Positions 1-6,739 of a stretch of DNA of 64,000 nucleotides are shown here, piece after piece. Both the position numbers and the translations under genes were made by a program. The notes beneath the pieces are model-generated. The model had not been told where the DNA came from. It ran no database searches and saw only the letters and a program-made list of their open reading frames with translations. The DNA lies in NCBI RefSeq assembly GCF_000384215.1, contig NZ_KB913032.1, positions 5,075,602 to 5,139,601 of the forward strand, written 5' to 3'. This stretch comes from Amycolatopsis alba DSM 44262 (GTDB lineage Bacteria > Actinomycetota > Actinomycetes > Mycobacteriales > Pseudonocardiaceae). Within the stretch, counting starts at the first letter, position 1, and every line of letters starts with the position of its first letter.

Positions 1-577
1 CCTTCGCGAGCGGGTCCGGCTGGTCGGCGGGACCTTGCGGGCGGGCCCCCACGACGGCGGATTCGAGGTCAGCGCGACCTTGCCGCACGACGCGGCGCCG
101 TCGGAGGAATCGCCGGAGAGCCAGGCGGCGATGGACGCCGAGGTCGGACAGTCGATTTCGGCCAGGGAACTGGAACGCGCCCGGCGTGACGTCCGGCGCA
201 GCCTGATCCAGGCGATCGTCGTGCCGATCGGGCTCTTCGGCGTGGTGGTCGCGATCAGCGGGAGCGTGTTCCTCGTCCAGTGGTACCGCTCCGTACTCGT
301 CGGCGCGGACTACGAGCGCCTGCGGCCGGGCCAGACGCGGGCCGAGATCGCGGCCGTCCTGCCCGGCGGGCAGCGGATCGCGCGGCCACGCGTGGTGGAA
401 CCGCCGGTGCCTGCCGGAGCGACATGCGAGTACTACGGCACCGAGCGCACCGTGTTCAACTTGGACTACGAGGCCTATCGGCTGTGCTTCACCGGCGGGA
501 AACTCGTGTCGAAGGACTTGATCAGTGAAGACGAGCAAAGGGGGAACCCGGATGATCCGGGTGGTGCTGGCCGATGA
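1..577 (+). CDS. Sensor histidine kinase, C-terminal part (5' cut by window)
   Basis: The reading frame is open from the first base. Its first residues resemble the last strand of a histidine-kinase ATPase domain (ERVRLVGGTL, then GGFEVSATLP), as in NarL-system kinases. After about 20 linker residues comes a charged helix and one membrane segment (roughly bases 203-275), followed by about 95 residues that would lie outside the membrane. That tail (YERLRPGQTRAEIAAVLPG, then a Cys-containing end) has the rhythm of a BamE/SmpA-like fold; this is an inference. A membrane segment after the catalytic core is unusual. The stop lies 26 bases inside the following response regulator, so the two form a coupled two-component pair. 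Stimulus unknown. Confidence 0.75.
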   Translation, partial: LRERVRLVGGTLRAGPHDGGFEVSATLPHDAAPSEESPESQAAMDAEVGQSISARELERARRDVRRSLIQAIVVPIGLFGVVVAISGSVFLVQWYRSVLVGADYERLRPGQTRAEIAAVLPGGQRIARPRVVEPPVPAGATCEYYGTERTVFNLDYEAYRLCFTGGKLVSKDLISEDEQRGNPDDPGGAGR

Positions 578-1226
578 CGAGGCGATGATCCGCGCCGGAG
601 TGTCGGCGATCCTGGCGGCGGACGCGGGGATCGAAGTGGTCGCGGAGGCCGAGAACGGCAGTGCCGCCATCGAGCAGGTGCGCGCGACCAGGCCGGATGT
701 CGTGCTGCTGGACATCCGGATGCCGGTCATGGACGGGCTCAAGGCCGCCGAGGAGATCCGGCGGCTGCTGCCGGAGATCGGCGTGATCATGCTGACCACG
801 TTCGGTGAAGACGCCTACATCGAGCGCGCGCTGGGGCTCGGCGCGAGCGGCTTCCTGCTGAAGTCCGGTGATCCGCGCGAACTGCTCGCCGGGATCCACG
901 CTGTCGCCGGTGGAGCGGCCTTCCTCTCACCGAAGGTCGCTCAACGGGTCATCGCCCGGTTCTCGGGCAACCAGGTTTCCCGTGCCGAAGAGGCGAAGGC
1001 GCTGATCGGCAAACTGACGCCGCGTGAGCAGGAAGTGCTGGCGCTGCTGGGTTCCGGACTGTCCAATGCGGACATCGCGGCGAAGCTGTTCGTCGTCGAG
1101 GGCACCGTGAAGGCTTACGTGAGCACGATCCTCAACCGGCTCGGTGCCCGGAACCGGGTGCAGGCGGCGATCACGGCGTACGAGGCGGGACTGGTCGGCG
1201 GGGAACGGGAGGAGTCCAGCCGCTGA
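552..1226 (+). CDS. NarL/LuxR-family response regulator
   Basis: A 224-residue two-domain regulator. Residues 1-115 are a receiver domain with the acidic pair at D8-D9, phosphoacceptor D54 in VVLLDIRMP, and the conserved T and K (MLTTF, LLKSG). Residues 155-215 form a LuxR-type helix-turn-helix (LTPREQEVLALLGSGLSNAD). The ATG at 552 is preferred because a strong AAAGGGGG ribosome site precedes it and the family consensus begins MIRVVLADD; a start at 525 would add nine residues not typical of the family. It overlaps the partner kinase and is very likely its output. Its 3' end overlaps the convergent monooxygenase gene by 56 bases. Confidence 0.93.
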   Translation: MIRVVLADDEAMIRAGVSAILAADAGIEVVAEAENGSAAIEQVRATRPDVVLLDIRMPVMDGLKAAEEIRRLLPEIGVIMLTTFGEDAYIERALGLGASGFLLKSGDPRELLAGIHAVAGGAAFLSPKVAQRVIARFSGNQVSRAEEAKALIGKLTPREQEVLALLGSGLSNADIAAKLFVVEGTVKAYVSTILNRLGARNRVQAAITAYEAGLVGGEREESSR

Positions 1227-2292
1227 CGCCGGCGCCGATCCGTGCGGTGAGCGCGCCGGGAAGCAGGCGGAACACGCCGTTGCGGACGGCCACGGCGAGC
1301 GGATTGCGCAGCTGTGGCCCTACTTTCCCGGCCTGGACCGAGGCCTTGACGACGCCCTGACTGCGTGGGCGGCGTTGCTCGTCGTAGCTCTTCAACGCCA
1401 TGTCGATGTCTTCGGTGATGCTGAGCGCGGCGGCGAGGACGACGGCGTCTTCGATCGCCTGGCAGCCGCCTTGGCCGAGGAACGGCGGCATCGCGTGGGC
1501 CGCGTCGCCGAGGAGGGCGACGCGGCCCTTCACATATGAGGGCAGGGGAGTGCCGAGCAGGTAGAGGTCGTGGTGCAGCAGCGTCTGGGGCGCGGTCGCG
1601 TCGATGAGCGCGGGAATGGGGTCGTGCCAGCCGCCGAAGCGGTTTCTCAGATACGACTTCGGGTCTTCCTGGCGGATTCCCGCTTCGGTGACGTAGCTCG
1701 CCCACCAGTAGACCTGGCCGTCGTGCAACGGGATCACGCCGATCTCGGCACCGTCGTCCCAGCTTGTGCTGAGCTCGACATGGCGGGGAAGGGTGGTCAC
1801 CGCGCGGAAGGCGGTGCTGCCGCTGTAGACCGGTTCGGGATGCCGCGGCCACAGCTGCTTCCGGAGTCCGCTGTGGATTCCGTCGGCGGCGACGATGACG
1901 TCCGCGTCGAGATCGTCGAGGCCGGTGACCTCGGTACCGGTGCGGACGCAGCCGGCGGGCAGGGCTTCGCGGAGCGCGCCGACGAGGTCGGCGCGGTGGA
2001 TAGCGGCGAGCGGGCGGCCGTGATGACGGCGGAACGCCTCGGCGTCCCACCGGGTGATGCGGCGGCCTTGCCGGTCGTGGAGGCCGCCAGACGACTGTTC
2101 CCGCAGGTTGCCGAGGTGGACGTCCAGTGTTTCGAGTGAGCGCAGGGCGTTCGGCCACAGGGAGATGCCGGCGCCGACCGCGGTGAGCTCCGGGGCTCGT
2201 TCCAGGACGGTGACCTCCCAGCCGATGCCGTGCAGTCCGATGGCGGCTGTCAGTCCGCCGATTCCTCCGCCGACCACGATCGCTTTGCGCAT
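1171..2292 (-). CDS. FAD-dependent monooxygenase (PHBH/salicylate hydroxylase family)
   Basis: A 373-residue class A flavoprotein monooxygenase, probably cytosolic and NAD(P)H-dependent. The N-terminal dinucleotide-binding motif VGGGIGGLTAA (residues 7-17), the second motif DADVIVAADG and the flavin-ribityl motif LLGDAAHAMPPFLGQG are all present. Family members hydroxylate aromatic rings or other small organic compounds, including drugs; the substrate cannot be read from sequence. It is divergent from a TetR-family gene, with two TetR-type palindromes in the 43-base gap, so it is probably repressed by that regulator until a small-molecule inducer arrives. The C-terminal coding end overlaps the convergent response-regulator gene. 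Confidence 0.88.
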   Translation of the reverse strand: MRKAIVVGGGIGGLTAAIGLHGIGWEVTVLERAPELTAVGAGISLWPNALRSLETLDVHLGNLREQSSGGLHDRQGRRITRWDAEAFRRHHGRPLAAIHRADLVGALREALPAGCVRTGTEVTGLDDLDADVIVAADGIHSGLRKQLWPRHPEPVYSGSTAFRAVTTLPRHVELSTSWDDGAEIGVIPLHDGQVYWWASYVTEAGIRQEDPKSYLRNRFGGWHDPIPALIDATAPQTLLHHDLYLLGTPLPSYVKGRVALLGDAAHAMPPFLGQGGCQAIEDAVVLAAALSITEDIDMALKSYDEQRRPRSQGVVKASVQAGKVGPQLRNPLAVAVRNGVFRLLPGALTARIGAGVSGWTPPVPRRPVPPRTP

Positions 2293-2301
2293 GTCGACCT
2301 C

Positions 2302-2336
2302 CTCTACATCTGTAGAGTACTACTACACTTGTAGAG
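2302..2336. promoter_or_regulatory. Twin TetR-type operators between monooxygenase and TetR gene
   Basis: Two 16-bp palindromes lie 19 bp apart centre to centre: CTCTACATCTGTAGAG at 2302-2317, with perfect 7-bp arms, and TACTACACTTGTAGAG at 2321-2336, with one mismatched arm position. The second touches the GTG start of the TetR gene. Autoregulation plus control of the divergent monooxygenase is the usual arrangement for such pairs; this role is inferred. Confidence 0.8.
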
Positions 2337-2881
2337 TGCGAAAGGCGACGATCGGGGACGCGGCCATCGAGGTCATCGCGGCCGAAGGAATGCGGGGGCT
2401 GACGCATCGCGCTGTCGACAAGTTCGCCGGGCTGCCGTCGGGGTCGACCTCGTACTACGCGCGGACGCGGGCGGCGCTGCTGGAGCTGGCGATCTCGCGG
2501 ATGGTCGAACTCGACGACGTCACCCTGGATCCGGCGCCCGGACAGCTGGCCGAATATGTGGCGGGGTTCGCTCACGCGGCGATCACGAGCGGGCGGACGC
2601 GGATGCTCGCGCGCTACGAGTTCGCGCTGGAGGCGACGCGGCGGCCGGAGTTGCGCGAGGCCTATGACCGCGGCGGGCTGATCATCCGGCGGCGGTGCGC
2701 CGAGGTGCTGGCCGCTCGCGGATCGGCGGAACCGGAGCGGCACGCGCGGGTGCTCGTCGCTTGGCTGGACGGGACGATCTTCGACGCGCTGGCCGGGACT
2801 GGGTCGCTGCGGCCGCCTGGGCCGGCTGAGCTGACGGCGGGGGCGCGGGAGGTGCTGGCGGGGCTCGGGGTGGCGGGGTAG
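2336..2881 (+). CDS. TetR-family transcriptional regulator
   Basis: A 181-residue one-component repressor. The N-terminal helix-turn-helix is recognisable (IEVIAAEGMRGLTHRAVDKF, then GLPSGSTSYYARTRAALL). The C-terminal ligand domain is of the PF17940-like type common in actinomycetes. The start is the GTG at 2336, immediately after the second operator palindrome with no ribosome site, which suggests a leaderless transcript. Upstream in-frame ATG codons lie inside the divergent monooxygenase gene and were not used. It probably controls the monooxygenase and itself. Ligand unknown. Confidence 0.88.
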   Translation: MRKATIGDAAIEVIAAEGMRGLTHRAVDKFAGLPSGSTSYYARTRAALLELAISRMVELDDVTLDPAPGQLAEYVAGFAHAAITSGRTRMLARYEFALEATRRPELREAYDRGGLIIRRRCAEVLAARGSAEPERHARVLVAWLDGTIFDALAGTGSLRPPGPAELTAGAREVLAGLGVAG

Positions 2882-2926
2882 CGGGGGACCTTTGCTCTCG
2901 CGTGGGGCGCTGACCAGCGGAAAGAG

Positions 2927-2943
2927 AGCAAGGGACCTTTGCT
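2927..2943. repeat. Dispersed 17-bp palindromic element, copy 1 (reverse orientation)
   Basis: The sequence AGCAAGGGACCTTTGCT is the reverse complement of the element found at five other places in the window. A partial copy (GGGACCTTTGCTCTCGC) lies about 40 bases upstream, from 2885. It sits downstream of the TetR gene. Confidence 0.75.
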
Positions 2944-3004
2944 GTCGCCTGCTTGGGCCGAGGGGGGCGATCGCGGCGCCTGGGCTGCCGGGTCCTGGAA
3001 CGGG

Positions 3005-3059
3005 TGTCGCGAAAGCCACTTTCGGGACATCAGATGTCCTGAAAGTGGCTTTCGCGACA
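3005..3059. terminator. Long hairpin between convergent genes
   Basis: Inverted arms of about 25 bp (start TGTCGCGAAAGCCACTTTCG, return CGAAAGTGGCTTTCGCGACA) flank a 3-base loop, with one G-U-type mismatch. It lies between the TetR gene and the convergent ABC permease and could stop transcription from both sides, though there is no U-tract. The GAAAGCCACTTTCG core recurs in the hairpin at 53796-53848. Confidence 0.6.
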
Positions 3060-3088
3060 TGCTCGGGGCGGTTCAGGGAGCAGGCGAT

Positions 3089-3105
3089 AGCAAAGGTCCC
3101 TTGCT
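3089..3105. repeat. Dispersed 17-bp palindromic element, copy 2
   Basis: AGCAAAGGTCCCTTGCT just downstream of the ABC permease gene, preceded by GCGAT, like the GTGAT before other copies. Confidence 0.75.
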
Positions 3106-3111
3106 TCCCGC

Positions 3112-3870
3112 TCAGGCGTCGCGGCGCCGCAGGACGGTGGAACCGGCGGCGAGACCGGCCGCCGCCCAAGCCGTGCAGAGCGCGATGCCGACCCAGCGCG
3201 CGTAGGGCGCGACGCCGCCGAAGACCGGGTTCGGCTCCCCGGAGTTGAGCATCGCGTTGACGCCCGCGAAGCCGGGGAAGTAGTTCACGGCGTCTTCGCC
3301 GCCCAGCGATCCGGCGAACATCGGGATCATCACCAGCAGCACGAACACGGTCACGATCGTCCCCGCCGTGCTCCGCAGCGCCGTCCCCAGACCGAGACAC
3401 AGCAGCCCCAGCAGCGCGAAGTAGCCGCCCATGCCCGCCGAGGTCGCGAGAACCTCGCCCACCGACGAATCCCGCTCCGGGATCAGCGGCGCCGAGATCG
3501 CCACGCCGAGGAGCGTGTTCAGGACGCCGTAGCCGAACAGCACCGGCACCAGGACGGCAGACTTCGCCGCGAGGACCCGGTTCCGCGCCGGGACCCACTG
3601 CAACGTCGAGCGGATGCTGCCGCTGGCGTACTCGCTCGTGATGACCAGCGTCGCCAGCGCGACCACGGCGAACTGGGTGAGGTAGAAAGCCGCCCCGGTC
3701 ACCACGGCGTGCGGGGCCATCGAGCGTTCGACGCCCGCGTTCGCGGCAAGGCCCACCGCGCCGGAGTAGGCGAGCATCAACAGGACACCGCTGATCAGGC
3801 ACCACCAGGTCGACCGGACCGACCAGAACTTCGTCCACTCCGAAGAGACCGCGTTCACCGGGCGCTCCAC
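3112..3870 (-). CDS. ABC-2-type transporter permease
   Basis: A 252-residue integral membrane protein with about six hydrophobic segments and the N-terminal cytosolic amphipathic start typical of ABC-2 permeases (SSEWTKFWSVRSTWWCL). It is the last gene of a three-gene operon with the ATPase (4895-5812) and a secreted lipase (3855-4898), and its start overlaps the lipase end by 16 bases. With the ATPase it should form a homodimeric exporter. The substrate is unknown; the lipase between the two suggests lipid, envelope or antimicrobial handling, but that is inference. Confidence 0.88.
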   Translation of the reverse strand: MERPVNAVSSEWTKFWSVRSTWWCLISGVLLMLAYSGAVGLAANAGVERSMAPHAVVTGAAFYLTQFAVVALATLVITSEYASGSIRSTLQWVPARNRVLAAKSAVLVPVLFGYGVLNTLLGVAISAPLIPERDSSVGEVLATSAGMGGYFALLGLLCLGLGTALRSTAGTIVTVFVLLVMIPMFAGSLGGEDAVNYFPGFAGVNAMLNSGEPNPVFGGVAPYARWVGIALCTAWAAAGLAAGSTVLRRRDA

Positions 3871-4898
3871 TGCTTGAAGAAGCCGGTCAGCTCATCGCGG
3901 AAGAACTTCAGCGCCTTCACCGAATCGATCGAGCCGTACTGGTTCTCGACCTCGGCAGGCGGCATGTGCTGTCGTAGCCCCAGCTGGTCGACCAGGATCG
4001 CCGCGTCGGTCACCGACGAGTGACCACTGTCCTTGACCAGGAAGTCCTTCTTGGGCCCGGTGAGCCGAGGCCAGGTCGCCGTCCAGGAATCGCGGTAGTA
4101 CTTCTCGCCGGTCGGGCTGGTCAGCAGCAGGAACGGCCGGTCGAGTGAGACGGTGCCGAAGAACGGGCCGTCGACGTTCACGCCCGCCTTGATCCGCCGG
4201 TCCGCGACCATCGCGGCGGCGGTCGCCGAACCGCCCGCCGAGTGACCGGCCATCCCGATCTTCCCGGCGTCGATCGACCAGCGCCGGTCCTTCAGCAGGG
4301 TGTCGACGACGAACGACGTGTCGATCGCGCGGTTCGCGATCGCGGCGGGCCAAGGGTCGGGCTGCTGTCCACAAGCGACACACTGGCGCAGGCCGTCGGG
4401 GAACTCCGTCGCCCAGGCTTCGTAGGCGTGGTCGATCCCGGCGACCACGAAACCCTGTGAAGCAAGGTGTTCCGCCACCGAAGTGAGGGTGATCCGGTTG
4501 TTGCCCGCACCCGGCGACAGCACCACCAGCGGACGCCGTCCCGGCAGCGAAGGCGCGTTCTCCTTCGAGTGGACCCGGACCTTGCTCAGCGCGTCCGGCG
4601 GCAGGTCGAGTTTCCGCCCGGCGACGGCCGCCGCGGACTCCGCCGTCGTCATGTACAGCGGCGCGCGCCCGATCGGGACGGCCGGGTACCAGACGTTGAC
4701 CATCAGCTCGCGCCGCTTCTCGGGCACCCAAGGGTCGGCGCGCTGCTGGTCGGTGAGGTGCAGGGTGCGCAGCCCGATCGGGAGCGGGCCGTCCGGCGCG
4801 GGCAGCGACAAAGCCGGTGCCGACGGGGCGGCCGACGCGACCGCCGGTACCCCCAGCAGACCGGCGACCACCGCCGCGATGACCAGGAAGGACTTCAT
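3855..4898 (-). CDS. Secreted alpha/beta-hydrolase, PAF-acetylhydrolase-like lipase
   Basis: A 347-residue protein with a signal peptide (residues 1-23, cut near ASA/AP) and an alpha/beta-hydrolase fold of the PAF-acetylhydrolase type. The nucleophile elbow GHSAGG places Ser220. Candidate partners are Asp243 (VNVDGPF) and His293 (DSGHSS), so the catalytic triad looks complete. The oxyanion region is LSPGAGNN. The family cleaves short acyl esters from phospholipids or related esters outside the cytoplasm. The gene starts in an ATGA overlap with the ABC ATPase end and overlaps the permease start, so all three are co-translated. The position between the two transporter halves is unusual. Confidence 0.86.
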   Translation of the reverse strand: MKSFLVIAAVVAGLLGVPAVASAAPSAPALSLPAPDGPLPIGLRTLHLTDQQRADPWVPEKRRELMVNVWYPAVPIGRAPLYMTTAESAAAVAGRKLDLPPDALSKVRVHSKENAPSLPGRRPLVVLSPGAGNNRITLTSVAEHLASQGFVVAGIDHAYEAWATEFPDGLRQCVACGQQPDPWPAAIANRAIDTSFVVDTLLKDRRWSIDAGKIGMAGHSAGGSATAAAMVADRRIKAGVNVDGPFFGTVSLDRPFLLLTSPTGEKYYRDSWTATWPRLTGPKKDFLVKDSGHSSVTDAAILVDQLGLRQHMPPAEVENQYGSIDSVKALKFFRDELTGFFKQWSAR

Positions 4899-5812
4899 GC
4901 CGCTACTCCCGTTCCGTATTCGACCGACGACGCGGTCAGTTCCATGTAGGCCTGTTCGAGTGACGCCGTGCGTTCGGCGAGTTCGTGCACGCGGATCCCC
5001 AGTTCGTGCACGGCGTCTCCGACGCGGTGCACGGGAAGGTCGTGCACGATCAGGGCGTCCTGATCGGTTTCCGTGGTCGCGCCGAGAGCGCGCAGCCGCT
5101 GTTCCAGCGCGCGCTGTTCGGCGGGAACGGGCACCCGCACCGCGACCGACGTCCGCGAGTTGCCCGCGATGAATTCGTCGACCGGGGCGTCGGCGAGCAG
5201 TTTTCCCTTGCCGATGATGACCAGCCTGTCGGCGGTCAGCTGCATTTCGCTCATCAGATGGCTCGACACGAACACCGTGCGGCCCTCCTCCGCGAGCGAC
5301 CGCATCAGGTGCCGCACCCAGCGGACACCGTCCGGGTCGAGGCCGTTGACCGGCTCGTCGAACATCAGCACGCGCGGGTCGCCCAGCAGCGCACCGGCGA
5401 TGCCGAGCCGCTGCCCCATGCCGAGGGAGAACGTCCCGGCCCGTTTGCCCGCGACGTCGGTGAGCCCGACCGTCGCGAGCACCTCGTCCACCCGGCTGTC
5501 CGGAAGCCCATTGCTGCGCGCCATCGCCAGCAGGTGCTTGCCCGCGCTCCGGCCGGGGTGCAAGGCCTTGGCCTCCAGCAGTGCGCCGACCTCGCGCAGC
5601 GGGTGCCGCAGATCCTCGTACCTCTTGCCGTCGATGTGGACCTCGCCCGCGCTCGGCGCGTCGAGGCCGAGCGTCATCCGCATGGTCGTCGACTTGCCCG
5701 CGCCGTTGGGACCGAGGAAACCGGTCACCTTGCCCGGCTCGACGGCGAAGGTCAGCCCGTCGACCACCGTCTTCTCGCCGTAGCGCTTCGTGAGTCCTCG
5801 AAGCGTGATCAT
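4895..5812 (-). CDS. ABC transporter ATP-binding protein
   Basis: A 305-residue ATPase of the ABC-2 exporter class. Walker A is GPNGAGKST (34-42), the signature is SLGMGQRLGIAGALLGDP, Walker B is VLMFDEPVNGLDP and the switch histidine is in FVSSHLMSE. An extra C-terminal region of about 90 residues is typical of DrrA/BcrA-like subunits that give drug or peptide resistance. It is the first gene of the operon and its stop overlaps the lipase start as ATGA. The partner permease is the third gene. Confidence 0.92.
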   Translation of the reverse strand: MITLRGLTKRYGEKTVVDGLTFAVEPGKVTGFLGPNGAGKSTTMRMTLGLDAPSAGEVHIDGKRYEDLRHPLREVGALLEAKALHPGRSAGKHLLAMARSNGLPDSRVDEVLATVGLTDVAGKRAGTFSLGMGQRLGIAGALLGDPRVLMFDEPVNGLDPDGVRWVRHLMRSLAEEGRTVFVSSHLMSEMQLTADRLVIIGKGKLLADAPVDEFIAGNSRTSVAVRVPVPAEQRALEQRLRALGATTETDQDALIVHDLPVHRVGDAVHELGIRVHELAERTASLEQAYMELTASSVEYGTGVAA

Positions 5813-5946
5813 CGCGCCCTCCTTCGTGTACCGGAAGTCTTCAGTGCGGGGGCACTCGCGGACAGTGCCCCGAAGTCATCGGCCATCCCTTACTTTCGGC
5901 AGGTGCCGCTCGGCACGAGTCACGGCGGAAAGGCAGAATCGGCGCC

Positions 5947-6735
5947 ATGACCACCCGCGAACAACGGCGCGTGAATCCGCTCGACCTGGTGATGCTCGTC
6001 CTCGCCGTGTTCTCCGTCGGGCTGCTCGTCTACGTGACGTTCTTCCCGCATTCGGAGAAGACGGCGCACACCGTCTTCGTCATCGACACGACGGTGTGCG
6101 GGATCTTCGCGCTGGAATTCCTGTGGCGGTGGCGACGCCACGGCTGGGAGAAGTGGTTCCCGCTGCGCAACTGGTACGAAATCCTCGGCATGATCCCCAT
6201 CGCGCATCCGGCGTTGCGCGGATTCCGGCTGCTGCGGATCCTGGCCGTGCTCGTCCGGCTCGCGCGCACGGCGGACCGCGCGTTCGGGGAGCGGTTCACG
6301 CAGCGGCTGGTCGAACGGCTTTCGCGGCCGATAGTGCTGGCGATCAAGAAGCCGATCACGATCGCGGTGCTCGACGAGGTCGTCAAGGTGGTGGAAACCG
6401 GGAACTACCCGCAGAACCTCGCGCGCTCACTCGGCGAGAACCAGACTCTGCTGCGGGGGATCATCGCCGAGAAGCTCAAGAGCGATCCGCAGGCGGGGCG
6501 GCTTTCGAAGCTGCCGTTCCACGACGAGGTGGTGCGCTCGGTGATCGACACCGCGATGCGCGTGATCCTCGAGGTGCTGACGGATCCCCGGATCGATGAG
6601 TTCTTCGCCCATGTGGTGCGGGAGAACCGCGAGCAGATCCGGAACGCGGTGCAGCTGGGACTGAACGAGCGGGAGGACGACGAGGAGCTGGCGTCGCAGC
6701 TGCCGACCCGGCCTCAGCACCAGCTGATGGACTGA
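5947..6735 (+). CDS. Voltage-sensor-like membrane protein without a pore domain
   Basis: A 262-residue protein. The first 110 residues look like an ion-channel S1-S4 region: hydrophobic segments at about 14-33, 42-60 and 74-90, then an arginine-rich S4-like helix (R91, R94, R97, R104, R107 in RGFRLLRILAVLVRLART). No S5-S6 pair or selectivity filter follows. The remaining 150 residues are soluble, helical and conserved-looking, ending in an acidic tail. Related actinobacterial proteins are annotated as ion transporter family; function is unknown. The gene ends four bases before the convergent helicase. It could be a voltage or membrane-state sensor, or a proton channel; both are speculation. 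Confidence 0.75.
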   Translation: MTTREQRRVNPLDLVMLVLAVFSVGLLVYVTFFPHSEKTAHTVFVIDTTVCGIFALEFLWRWRRHGWEKWFPLRNWYEILGMIPIAHPALRGFRLLRILAVLVRLARTADRAFGERFTQRLVERLSRPIVLAIKKPITIAVLDEVVKVVETGNYPQNLARSLGENQTLLRGIIAEKLKSDPQAGRLSKLPFHDEVVRSVIDTAMRVILEVLTDPRIDEFFAHVVRENREQIRNAVQLGLNEREDDEELASQLPTRPQHQLMD

Positions 6736-6739
6736 CCGG

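Noticed and set aside
2892..3248. Open frames across the repeats after the first TetR gene
   Set aside because: They run through palindromic repeats and into the antisense of the permease.
1115..3838. Very long open frame on the minus strand across four genes
   Set aside because: It is out of frame with the monooxygenase and permease, antisense to the TetR gene, and Arg/Pro-rich; a shadow of GC-rich third positions.
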